From NCBI GenBank assembly GCA_900769905.1, contig CAAGIL010000101.1:1-13907 (forward strand): a DNA stretch of 13,907 nucleotides, in the 5' to 3' direction. The notes under the pieces were generated by a model, which had not been told where the DNA came from, made no database searches, and saw only the letters and a list, made by a program, of their open reading frames with translations. A program made the position numbers and the translations under genes. Source of the stretch: Rikenellaceae bacterium (GTDB lineage Bacteria; Bacteroidota; Bacteroidia; Bacteroidales; UBA932). Shown one piece after another: positions 1-6,821 of this stretch (position 1 is its first letter; each line of letters begins with the position of its first letter).

Positions 1-231
1 CCTCACGACTGGTCTGTAGAGGGACTGATGAGCCCAAGCCTCGCGAGCTGCTTGGATTGGAGAGCGGTTCCAATACGGATATGAGCGACCACCGGGATGA
101 TGTGCAGCGTGCCTATAGGGTAATCTATTAGCATACATCAGATTGGAAGGTCCTGCTGAAATCACTTTCAGTTCTCCTCTCCTCAATCCGTGCAGCCTCA
201 GGCTTGAGCCTGCTTACTCCCGAGCGTGTAT
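1..231. other. Unassigned stretch at window edge, possible gene end plus stem-loops
   Basis: I do not recognise this region. Plus frame 3 is open from the window edge to a TAG at 129-131 (about 42 codons, no start seen), and part of the minus strand is open as well, so coding potential is ambiguous. Short inverted repeats are visible: CCAAGC/GCTTGG around 33-55, ATTGG/CCAAT around 57-75, and CAGGC-TTGA-GCCTG at 199-212. It could be the tail of a gene or mobile element whose body lies upstream, or a structured non-coding RNA. No tRNA or rRNA signature was found. Confidence 0.2.
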
Positions 232-357
232 GATTGGGATTGAGTTATTTGAATTTGGTTATTTGAATTTGGTGATTGGGATAGAGTGATCAGAATTGGG
301 TGATTGGAATTGGGTGATTGGAATTGGGTGATCAGAATTGGGTGATCAGAATTGAAA
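232..357. repeat. 14-bp tandem repeat, nine units
   Basis: Nine consecutive units of exactly 14 bp begin at 232, 246, 260, 274, 288, 302, 316, 330 and 344. The consensus is GATTGGAATTGGGT, with variants GATCAGAATTGGGT (the last copy ends in GAAA) and TATTTGAATTTGGT. The array is AT-rich compared with the genes and stops 27 bp before the ATG of the Dabb gene, so it occupies that gene's promoter region. It is followed by an odd-length palindrome, ATTGAT-A-ATCAAT, at 359-371. Units are degenerate but in strict register, which indicates slippage expansion followed by drift. A copy-number effect on the downstream gene is possible but is inference. Confidence 0.85.
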
Positions 358-384
358 TATTGATAATCAATTATTTACGCAAAA

Positions 385-690
385 ATGGTAAAACATATTA
401 TCTTATGGACTCTCAAGGCTGAGTTGTCCGAGGAGCAGAAACTGGAAATAAAGAAGGAAATCAAAGCAGGGCTTGAGGGACTCGCAGGCGTTGTGCCCGG
501 ACTGCTTGATATTAAGGTTCAGATTGACGGAAGGCTTGCCTCGTCCAATGCCGACCTAATGCTGGACTGCACTCTCGAATCCGAGGAGGCACTGAAGGGC
601 TATGCCGTGCATCCTGCCCACCTTGAGGTTGCAAACAACAAGGTTCGCCCATACACCTCCGTCCGCAGCTGCCTCGACTTCGAAATCTGA
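385..690 (+). CDS. Dabb (stress-responsive alpha/beta barrel) domain protein
   Basis: This 101-residue protein is the length of a single Dabb domain. Family hallmarks are the opening strand VKHIILWTLK (residues 2-11), the VPGL turn near 37-40, and the segment where ALKGYAVHPAHLEV (residues 69-82) matches the typical 'aL..Y..HP.H' motif. Dabb proteins are small ferredoxin-like dimers. Some are linked to stress or to polyketide or olivetolic-acid cyclisation, but most bacterial single-domain members have no known substrate. There is no signal peptide, so it is likely cytosolic. The ATG at 385 is the natural start. It is the only intact plus-strand gene here and stands alone, with a 14-bp repeat array just upstream. 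No clear TAnnTTTG box is visible before it. Family assignment is firm; function is unknown. Confidence 0.85.
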   Translation: MVKHIILWTLKAELSEEQKLEIKKEIKAGLEGLAGVVPGLLDIKVQIDGRLASSNADLMLDCTLESEEALKGYAVHPAHLEVANNKVRPYTSVRSCLDFEI

Positions 691-710
691 GTCCCCGCTT
701 CGAAATCTGA
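678..710 (+). repeat. Duplicated 3' end of the Dabb gene
   Basis: The 13 bases CTTCGAAATCTGA, which carry the last codons and stop of the Dabb gene, occur at 678-690 and again at 698-710, a 20-bp direct step. The second copy is outside the gene. It looks like a small local duplication at the stop codon. Confidence 0.7.
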
Positions 711-820
711 ACTCTTGGTTCGTAATCGCTCTATGTATTTTCCTGATTTTGGTTGACTCGGTTTTGTAGATTATTGCTGGTTTTTGTGGACATGTGTCCA
801 AGACATTCTCGCTTCGGTGA

Positions 821-1053
821 CCTCCCGGGATCAGATTTGGCGTTTCCAAGCCCAAATGCCCCTTCCGCACCCCTTTCTGAGGCCCTTTCGGGAGCAAACC
901 CCGCATTCTTGAGCCCCAGAGCTCTTCCTGATGGCCTCCCGGGATCAATTTCGGCGGTCCTGAGCCCAAATGACACTATCCAACTGCTCCGCAACCCTTC
1001 CCGGGATCAAAACTCAGTTTTTCAATCCCGCAGGCCCTTCCCGGCTCCGCTTG
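821..1053 (+). repeat. Degenerate array of alternating 51/63-bp units (copy A)
   Basis: The core GGGATCAAATTTCGGC...TTC(T/C)GAGCCCAAA recurs with GGG at 827, 890, 941 and 1003, giving steps of 63, 51 and 62 bp. These are the same two spacings as in the array near the right end of the window, minus one base in the last step. Units after 1003 decay. The plus frame containing 828 reads peptide repeats such as GSDLAFPSPN, GANPAFLSPR and GSISAVLSPN. The minus strand is also open, and the one-base indel breaks the frame, so I do not call a gene. The array fills most of the 471-bp gap between the Dabb gene and the epimerase gene. The rest of the gap (711-820) shows no feature I can name. Confidence 0.75.
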
Positions 1054-1080
1054 CTCGGGTTGCAGGTCCGGAGCAGGAGA

Positions 1081-1140
1081 GGTATATACCGGGGTTTGGG
1101 GCGGAACCCCAGTAAAAAGGGTTTGGGGCGGCTTAGCCCC
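1081..1140. other. Cluster of GGGG/CCCC hairpins, possible terminator
   Basis: Three inverted repeats lie in 60 bp: the palindrome GGTATATACC (1081-1090), GGGGTT...AACCCC (1091-1096/1105-1110), and GGGGC-GGCTTA-GCCCC (1125-1140). The last lies 21 bp beyond the stop of the epimerase gene. Read on the minus strand it is followed after a few bases by TTTTT, so it could act as an intrinsic terminator for that gene. The motif TTTGGGGCGGAACCCCAGTAAAAA recurs with small changes at 13820-13845, so it also belongs to the dispersed repeat family. Confidence 0.5.
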
Positions 1141-1161
1141 AATAATAGATAGGAGTCCCAG

Positions 1162-2346
1162 TTATAAAGGAATTACGCCGATGCCGGGGCGGTCGGGGAG
1201 GGTGATTTTGCCGTCAATGACCTGCATCCCGTCGAAGAGATCGTTGGTAATCAGCAGGTTGCCATCGAGGTCGGCGAAGTCGGCGAGAGGGGAGAGCTGG
1301 GCTGCGGCCGACACTGCACAGGAGGTCTCTGTCATGCATCCGACCATCACGCGCATACCCTCAGCCTTGGCGTAATTCGCCATTTTCCAGGCCTCTCGCA
1401 TACCGGTGCACTTCATCAGCTTGATGTTTATTCCGTGGTAGGCTCCTTTGATGCCCGGGATGTCCGCCAGCCTCTGCACCGCCTCATCGGCAAATACCGG
1501 AAGCGGCGAACGCTCGGTAATCCAGGCGTTGTCGTCCAGTCTTTCCTTGGCCATAGGCTGCTCCACCATCACCACCCCGTGCTCTTTGAGCCAGAAGATC
1601 TCCTCCAGCGCCTGCGCACGGTCCTTCCATCCCTGGTTTGCGTCTACCGCAATAGGTAAGTCCGTGATTTCCCGAATGGTACGTATCATCTCCTTGTCGT
1701 TGTCCAGCCCCACCTTGACCTTGAGTATCCTGAACCTGTCGGCGCATTCCCGGGTCTTTACCCTCACCACCTCCGGCGTATCTATGCCTATGGTGAAGGT
1801 GGTGTTAGGAGCCTTGGCAGGATTCAGGCCCCAGATTCTGTACCACGGTGCACCGAGCAGCTTCCCCACCAGGTCGTGCAGGGCGATGTCCACGGCGGCC
1901 TTGGCGGCAGTGTCGCCGGGGGACAGCGAGTCCACGTACGCGAGTATGTCCTCTAGCTGGAAGGGATCCGGGAAGCGGGACAGGTCCACCCGCTCCAGGA
2001 AGCGGCTCACGCTTTCCACGCTCTGGCCGAGGTACTGCGGCATCGAGGCTTCGCCGTATCCTGTAACTCCTTCATACTCAATCTGCAACTGTATGCCTGG
2101 GGTGCTGGTCCTGGAATACGAGGACACGGTGAACACGTGCTCGAGCTTGAGTTCGTAAGGGTGGAAACTGAGCTTCATCCTTCCGGATGCGGAGCTGCCG
2201 CTGAACGGAGCCTTGCCTGATGTGAGCTTGCCCTCCGCACTCCCGATACCGGTGTCAGCCGCAGAGAGCGGGGCAAGTCCCGTGCCCACAGCAGCGGCGG
2301 CGATGGTTCCCGCGGCTGCTTTTCTTAGAAAATCCCTTCTATCCAT
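1162..2346 (-). CDS. Tat-exported dipeptide epimerase (enolase superfamily, L-Ala-D/L-Glu type)
   Basis: A 394-residue enolase-superfamily protein of the muconate-lactonizing subgroup, closest in motif pattern to L-Ala-D/L-Glu epimerases. These interconvert the glutamate configuration in murein-derived dipeptides. Residues 1-30 carry the twin-arginine signal RRDFLRK followed by an alanine-rich hydrophobic stretch, so it is probably exported folded. The N-terminal capping domain spans about 57-180. The barrel shows the catalytic KxK (K209/K211), metal ligands D235 (in VDANQGW), E262 (in EQP) and D287 (in DEA), the opposite-face lysine region NIKLMKC (307-313), and DLDGN (359-363). I chose the ATG at 2344-2346 because it begins the Tat motif; the longer reading has a low-complexity Arg/Pro leader. 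It lies 80 bp after trmO on the same strand. The exact dipeptide substrate cannot be read from sequence. Confidence 0.85.
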   Translation of the reverse strand: MDRRDFLRKAAAGTIAAAAVGTGLAPLSAADTGIGSAEGKLTSGKAPFSGSSASGRMKLSFHPYELKLEHVFTVSSYSRTSTPGIQLQIEYEGVTGYGEASMPQYLGQSVESVSRFLERVDLSRFPDPFQLEDILAYVDSLSPGDTAAKAAVDIALHDLVGKLLGAPWYRIWGLNPAKAPNTTFTIGIDTPEVVRVKTRECADRFRILKVKVGLDNDKEMIRTIREITDLPIAVDANQGWKDRAQALEEIFWLKEHGVVMVEQPMAKERLDDNAWITERSPLPVFADEAVQRLADIPGIKGAYHGINIKLMKCTGMREAWKMANYAKAEGMRVMVGCMTETSCAVSAAAQLSPLADFADLDGNLLITNDLFDGMQVIDGKITLPDRPGIGVIPL

Positions 2347-2426
2347 ATGATCTATACATCTTAAGTATCGCAAGTATCTGATTTCTTGTTGAAGAGAGCC
2401 TTGTGCAGGCTTGCGAGACTTGGTGT

Positions 2427-3089
2427 TTACAAAATAACAGCTCTGTTTCCCTCTATGCGGAAGGCGATGTCGCGACCGCGGAAACTGAGGTGATATACGC
2501 GCTGGGGGTCGTGCTGGTACTGGGGCCGCGGGTCCTCGCAAATGAGCTGGCAAATGGCATCGACATCAGTAGGGGTCAGGCCCTCAAAGTCCTTGTTCTC
2601 AGGAAGTACCAGTTCGAGGCGTGTCCAGTCTGAAGCATCCACGAAGCCGCTGTGCACTCCCGGGTGCGAATCAGCGTATTCCACATAGGGCTTGATGTCG
2701 AAGACGGGAGTACCGTCCGCAAGGTCGGAGCCGGATACCATGATTACGCCTCTTGACGGGTCTATGTCCACAATGCGTACTGAACTGAGCCCCAGGGGAT
2801 TGGGCCTATAGGGAGAACGGGTGGCGAAAACTCCCAGCCTCTCGTTGCCTCCCAGGCGTGGAGGGCGTACCGTGAGATGCCCCTCGGCACTGCCTTCCCT
2901 GTTGAGATGGAAGCCCCAGATGAGCCAGAGGTAGTCGAAACCTTCCAGACCCCTCAGGGCATCGGGATGCTTGAACTCAGGCTCGAGCACCACTTCCCCC
3001 TCAAGAGCGGATGCCAGTCCCGCCTGACGCGGGAGCCCGAACTTCCCCTCAAGCGGACAGCGGTAATATGCCACGGGTTTTAAAACCAT
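2427..3089 (-). CDS. trmO: tRNA (adenine(37)-N6)-methyltransferase TrmO
   Basis: This 220-residue protein matches the TrmO/TsaA (YaeB) family. TrmO N6-methylates t6A37 in tRNA-Thr for ACY codons, using SAM bound in an unusual beta-barrel fold. Visible family segments, numbered from the ATG at 3089, are the start VLKPVAYYRCP, the FDYLWLIWGFHLN block (about 52-64), the signature FATRSPYRPNPLGLSSVRI (about 88-106), and DLADGTPVFDIKPYVEYAD (about 122-140). The C-terminal extension (about 170-220) matches the second domain of full-length TrmO. A TTG at 3110 would add seven residues, but the ATG gives the usual family start. It lies 189 bp downstream of the M23 gene. That gap holds only an imperfect inverted repeat, GCTTGCG (3235-3241)/CGCAAGC (3262-3268). 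Confidence 0.92.
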   Translation of the reverse strand: MVLKPVAYYRCPLEGKFGLPRQAGLASALEGEVVLEPEFKHPDALRGLEGFDYLWLIWGFHLNREGSAEGHLTVRPPRLGGNERLGVFATRSPYRPNPLGLSSVRIVDIDPSRGVIMVSGSDLADGTPVFDIKPYVEYADSHPGVHSGFVDASDWTRLELVLPENKDFEGLTPTDVDAICQLICEDPRPQYQHDPQRVYHLSFRGRDIAFRIEGNRAVIL

Positions 3090-3278
3090 AAAGCGCCTAA
3101 GTTTTGCCAATTAATTGATTGTGAGTAATATGCAGCCTCCGGAATAATGCCGTCAACGCAAATCCTACGAAATATTGTCAATGGCAACCCGCATTCCACG
3201 GAATAAGGAACTATTCCTCCGGAGTCGCAGTACGGCTTGCGAAACCATATCCAATTCGAGCTCCGCAAGCAGGGAATT

Positions 3279-4535
3279 CTATTGCTCTTCAGACTTGGTA
3301 CGGCTCTCGAAACCAGTCTCTCCGATTTCGGCCATATACTTGTCAAACAGGTCATTGAACTCGTCCAGGTACTTCTTTGCCAGAGGTTCCGAAGCAGGGG
3401 AATTGAGGGACAGAGGGTCGATAGGACGGCCTTTCTCCCAGATTCTGAAGTCGAGGTGAGGACCGGTTGCGGTGCCGGTTGCACCCACATAACCTATGAG
3501 CTGGCCCTGGGACACGCGCGTGCCCACCTTGATTCCCTTGGCGAACTTGGACAGGTGCATATAGGAGCTCTCGTATCCCTGCATGTGTTTGATTTTGATG
3601 CGGTTGCCTCCGCCCGTGCCGTCCCAGCCGCACAGGGTCACCGTGCCGTCGCCAATGGCATAAACCTCGGTGCCCGTAGGGGCTGCGTAATCTACGGCGG
3701 TGTGCGCCTTCACCTTGCCGGTGACAGGGTGTTTGCGCGCGTATGAGAAACGGCTGCTGATGCGGTTGTAGCGCAGCGGTGCCTTGAGGAACATACGCTT
3801 GAGGCTCTTGCCTCCCTTGTCCCAATAGGTGCGGCTGCCGCCCTCTCCCGTATCGAAGAGCAGGGCTGCCACCTGTTTGCCGTCGTTGCCGTTGAAGAAA
3901 CTGAAGTGCACGGTGTCAATCGCCACCACCTCGCCTTCGCACACGCTCTGGTCGTAAACTATGCGGAAGCGGTCTCCCGGCTGGAGGGTGAAGAAGTTGA
4001 TGCTCCATTGGTAGATGTCCGCCAGGTTCATTATGAGGTTAGGGGTGGCACCAGCCTCAATCATATCGTTCCACAGCGAGCTGCGTATGGTCACGTCCGC
4101 CAGCTTGCGCTGGTGCTCCACCGGCTTGTCGTAGTTCCACACGGCCAGCGAGTCGCTGCACTGGAACACCGTGCTCCTCACCTTGCTCTGGTCGTAAACC
4201 ACGTAGCGCAGCGTGCGAGTGCTGTCCGTGCTCTCATAGTACGCGCGCACGGCGTTGCCGGCCTTGATTTTGCGCAGGTCTATGACTGAGTCGCAGAGTG
4301 TTGTCAAGCGGTAGGTGTCGGTCCCGCCAAGCCCGAGTCTGGTCATCAGGGTGGAGAAGGTGTCCCCGCTCTTGATGCTGGTGCTGTCGCATTCGTAACG
4401 TCCGTAGTAAAAGCCTATTGCGGGCATTTCCTCTACGGCCGCTTCTTCTGTGGTCTGGGTCTCGCCCTTGCGCCCGCACGACCATACGGCCGCGAATGCA
4501 AGCGCTGAGAGCAGAGCAAGTCTGGATAACTTCAT
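3279..4535 (-). CDS. M23 family endopeptidase, lipoprotein
   Basis: A 418-residue murein endopeptidase of the LytM/MepM class, predicted to cut peptide cross-links in the periplasm. Residues 1-20 look like a lipoprotein signal ending WSC at Cys20, a slightly off-consensus lipobox. Residues 45-240 resemble the OapA/LysM-like and linker domains of MepM-type proteins (KSGDTFSTLMTRLGL near 55-69). The M23 domain spans about 255-375, with H278 and D282 (HTAVDY), H327 (YMHLS) and GPHLDF at 358-363. The usual HxH motif is HLD here (H360, D362), so the second histidine, normally a zinc ligand, is aspartate. The start lies 9 bp after the HerA-like gene stop, so the two are probably co-transcribed. Class assignment is strong; activity with the HxD variant is uncertain. 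Confidence 0.9.
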   Translation of the reverse strand: MKLSRLALLSALAFAAVWSCGRKGETQTTEEAAVEEMPAIGFYYGRYECDSTSIKSGDTFSTLMTRLGLGGTDTYRLTTLCDSVIDLRKIKAGNAVRAYYESTDSTRTLRYVVYDQSKVRSTVFQCSDSLAVWNYDKPVEHQRKLADVTIRSSLWNDMIEAGATPNLIMNLADIYQWSINFFTLQPGDRFRIVYDQSVCEGEVVAIDTVHFSFFNGNDGKQVAALLFDTGEGGSRTYWDKGGKSLKRMFLKAPLRYNRISSRFSYARKHPVTGKVKAHTAVDYAAPTGTEVYAIGDGTVTLCGWDGTGGGNRIKIKHMQGYESSYMHLSKFAKGIKVGTRVSQGQLIGYVGATGTATGPHLDFRIWEKGRPIDPLSLNSPASEPLAKKYLDEFNDLFDKYMAEIGETGFESRTKSEEQ

Positions 4536-4544
4536 TTGCTGTAC

Positions 4545-6125
4545 TTATTTTATAAGATTGCCCAGGATGCTTCTCGTAAGTGTCCTGAGAGCACTTGAGG
4601 TGGCGCTGTTGATTGCCTTGCCGGCAATGGCTTTGCCGCTCGTGGTCTTGCTTTTCTTGCCTGTCACTGCGTTGGCTGTCGCCGTGCCCACGCTTCTGGA
4701 TACGCTGGATATTGCCGCTGTGGCCGCTGCCGCGATGACTGCTCCGCCGATTTTGCCCAGGGTGCTGCCCTCTTCCTTTGCCGCTTTGCCCTTGCGTGCG
4801 CCCTTCTTCTCCACCATAGCCTCCTGCTCCTCGGCTGCCTTCTGCTCATCCTGGAGAAGGATTTCGAATGCGGACTCACGGTCAATCGGGGTGTCGTACT
4901 TCGTGCCCACGGTGCTGGAGTTCCTTATATCCAGCCTCTGGCCTGCGGTGATGGCTCCAATCTGGCTGAGCGGGAAGAGTATTTTGGCTCTCTGAACCAT
5001 TGCCGGGGCTCCGTTCTCCTCCAGGAAGCTCACCAGGGCCTCGCCGGTGCCGAGGTTCATTATAGCCTCGTCTGTCTTGAACTCAGGATTGGCCCTGAAG
5101 GTCTCGGCGGCTGCGCGCACTGCCTTCTGGTCCTTTGGAGTGTAGGCCCTGAGGGCGTGCTGGATGCGGTTTCCGAGCTGGCCGAGTATGGATTCCGGGA
5201 TGTCGGTAGGGCTCTGGGTGATGAAGTAAACTCCCACTCCCTTGCTTCGTATGAGGCGTATTACCTGCTCGATTTTGGCCACCAGGGCAGGGGCTGTGTC
5301 GGTGAAGAGGGTATGGGCCTCGTCGAAGAAGAAGACCAGCCTCGGAAGCTCCCTGTCGCCGACCTCGTCCAGGCGCTCATAAATCTCGGAGAGGAGCCAG
5401 AGCAGGAAGGTGGAATAGAGTTTCGGATTGAGCATCAGCTTGTCCGCTGCAAGCACGCTCATCACGCCCTTGCCTCCCTCCACGGCGAAAAGGTCCTCGA
5501 TTTCGAAGGCCGGCTCACCGAAAAACTTCTCCGCTCCCTCGTTTTCAAGCGACAGCAGGGCCCTCTGGATGGCACCCACGCTGGCTGCGGACACGCTGCC
5601 GTAGCTCTTGGCGTATTCGGCCGCGTTCTGGGACACGTGTGCCAACATCGCGCGCAGGTCCTTGAGGTCGAGCAGAAGCAGCCCCTTGTCGTCCGCCACC
5701 CTGAATACAATGTCCATCACTCCGGACTGCACCTCGTTCAGGCCCATAAGCCTGCTGAGCAGCTGCGGACCCATCTCGGAGATGGTGGTGCGCATAGGAT
5801 GGCCCTGCTCTCCGAAGACATCGTAGAACCTTACCGGACAACCCTCGAAGCGGGGATTCTCAATGCCGAATTCAGCGCAGCGCTTCTCGATGAAGCCGTT
5901 CATCTTGCCTGCCTGGCTGATGCCTGAGAGGTCGCCCTTCATATCTGCCATAAAGCAAGGCACGCCTGCCTGGCTGAAAGTTTCTGCGAGCACCTGCAGC
6001 GAAACGGTCTTGCCCGTACCGGTGGCACCGGCTATGAGTCCGTGTCGGTTGGCCATACGGCCCTGTATGCAAATCGGTCCCTGAGGGCCGTGTGCGATGT
6101 ACAATCCTTTGTTTGAGTCGAACAT
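4545..6125 (-). CDS. HerA-like ATPase of the DUF853/YjgR family
   Basis: A 526-residue FtsK/HerA-superfamily ATPase of the YjgR (DUF853) type. The Walker A GATGTGKT is at residues 33-40, and MADMKGDLSG at 59-68 is the 'DxKGDLSG' hallmark of this family. The Walker B region PRLVFFFDEAH is at 261-271, the sensor-like FITQSP at 301-306, and LGNR at 317-320. The last 80 residues are a Lys/Ala/Ser-rich, low-complexity basic tail (from about 445), as in other members. The family is widespread, but its role, DNA translocation or otherwise, is not established. No NurA-type nuclease is adjacent. It has its own candidate promoter at 6182-6189 and leads into the M23 gene 9 bp later. No membrane segment is obvious. 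Confidence 0.92.
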   Translation of the reverse strand: MFDSNKGLYIAHGPQGPICIQGRMANRHGLIAGATGTGKTVSLQVLAETFSQAGVPCFMADMKGDLSGISQAGKMNGFIEKRCAEFGIENPRFEGCPVRFYDVFGEQGHPMRTTISEMGPQLLSRLMGLNEVQSGVMDIVFRVADDKGLLLLDLKDLRAMLAHVSQNAAEYAKSYGSVSAASVGAIQRALLSLENEGAEKFFGEPAFEIEDLFAVEGGKGVMSVLAADKLMLNPKLYSTFLLWLLSEIYERLDEVGDRELPRLVFFFDEAHTLFTDTAPALVAKIEQVIRLIRSKGVGVYFITQSPTDIPESILGQLGNRIQHALRAYTPKDQKAVRAAAETFRANPEFKTDEAIMNLGTGEALVSFLEENGAPAMVQRAKILFPLSQIGAITAGQRLDIRNSSTVGTKYDTPIDRESAFEILLQDEQKAAEEQEAMVEKKGARKGKAAKEEGSTLGKIGGAVIAAAATAAISSVSRSVGTATANAVTGKKSKTTSGKAIAGKAINSATSSALRTLTRSILGNLIK

Positions 6126-6156
6126 TTGAAATCAAAATTTGTATAAGTTACTCATA

Positions 6157-6172
6157 TTTCGCACTTGCGAAA
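6157..6172. promoter_or_regulatory. Perfect inverted repeat in the 5' leader of the HerA-like gene
   Basis: TTTCGC-ACTT-GCGAAA is a perfect 6-bp inverted repeat with a 4-base centre. It sits 10 bp downstream of the -7 box and 31 bp upstream of the ATG. It could be an operator at the transcription start or a small leader hairpin; the sequence does not decide which. Confidence 0.45.
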
Positions 6173-6181
6173 CACATTTTA

Positions 6182-6189
6182 CAAATATA
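6182..6189 (-). promoter_or_regulatory. Bacteroidetes-type -7 box for the HerA-like gene
   Basis: Read on the minus strand this is TATATTTG, an exact match to the TAnnTTTG -7 element of Bacteroidetes primary-sigma promoters. Transcription would begin around 6175, giving a leader of about 50 bases. No convincing -33 TTTG at standard spacing is seen; T-rich sequence lies upstream. Confidence 0.6.
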
Positions 6190-6202
6190 CATTTTTGATT
6201 CC

Positions 6203-6228
6203 AAAAAAGCGAAAAAAACTCGCGAGTG
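6203..6228 (-). terminator. Possible intrinsic terminator of the thiamine operon
   Basis: Twelve bases past the last thiamine gene, the minus strand reads ACTCGCGAGT (6219-6228) followed by seven T (6212-6218) and, after CGC, six more T. The T tracts fit a terminator, but the palindrome allows only a short stem, so the call is weak. Confidence 0.35.
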
Positions 6229-6239
6229 GGCAGGGGAAA

Positions 6240-6821
6240 CTACAGCGCGGAGAGCAGTGCCCTGAGACAGGCTACCGGGTCGGAAGACTGCCAGAGCGCG
6301 CCTAGCACTGCAACACCCCCGAAACCGAGGCCGCGAAGTTCATCAATATGCTCCAGACTCACGCCCCCTAGCGCATAGACCCTGGAGTCCAGCAGTCCCG
6401 ATTCGCGGGCCTTTTCCAGTTCCTCGCGGGGAAAGGCGGAGCCGTAGCCTTCCTTGGATATGCTGTCGTATATGGGGCTGAGAAACAGATAGTTGCAATT
6501 TTCCTTCCAGGTCCTGAGCTCCTCCATGGAGTGGCAGGAACGGGACACGGACACACCTTCGAGTTCAGCCGGAAGCGAGGGGTTGCGGGAGTTCAGATGC
6601 ACCCCGGCGCAGCCGTAGCGGAGGCAGAGCCCGAAATGGTCGTGGAGCACGATGCGGGCCCTGTCCGAGGCTCGCAGGGAGTCCAGGAAACGGACCAGTT
6701 CTTCCCTCGTGGCACCGGGCTTGCGCAGATGCAGCCTTTCCAGGCCCGAGTCGAAGAGCCGGCGTACGAGTTCTTCCTCGCCCCCGAAGAAGGCGGGCGT
6801 GGTGATTACTGCCAGTTTCAT
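6240..6821 (-). CDS. tenI: TenI/ThiE-like protein, probable thiazole tautomerase
   Basis: A 193-residue TIM-barrel protein of the ThiE/TenI family and the last gene of the thiamine operon. TenI aromatises the thiazole tautomer released by ThiG; it resembles thiamine phosphate synthase but does not couple the two halves. Family segments are LHLRKPGATREEL (30-42), IVLHDHF (57-63), GVHLNSRNP (73-81), SRSCHS (93-98, with a His where TenI has its functional histidine), LSPIYDSISKEGYG (114-127) and ALGGV (150-154). HLNSRNP departs from the GVHLGKHDLP seen in the ThiE of this operon, which favours TenI. The ATG at 6821 overlaps the thiH stop as ATGA; an upstream in-frame start would lie deep in thiH. 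A second functional ThiE cannot be excluded. Confidence 0.8.
   Translation of the reverse strand: MKLAVITTPAFFGGEEELVRRLFDSGLERLHLRKPGATREELVRFLDSLRASDRARIVLHDHFGLCLRYGCAGVHLNSRNPSLPAELEGVSVSRSCHSMEELRTWKENCNYLFLSPIYDSISKEGYGSAFPREELEKARESGLLDSRVYALGGVSLEHIDELRGLGFGGVAVLGALWQSSDPVACLRALLSAL

Noticed and set aside
14..75. Hammerhead ribozyme suggested by CTGATGAG at 26-33
   Set aside because: The required GAAA after stem II and a matching cleavage-site helix are not present.
753..1115. Plus-strand open frame across array A, and minus-strand frames at 556-969 and 731-994
   Set aside because: All follow the repeat units, overlap one another on both strands, and the 62-bp step breaks the repeat frame; no independent sign of coding.
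2347..2553. N-terminal extension of the epimerase to 2553
   Set aside because: The extra 69 residues are low-complexity and would bury the twin-arginine signal that begins at the ATG at 2346; they also overlap the trmO end.
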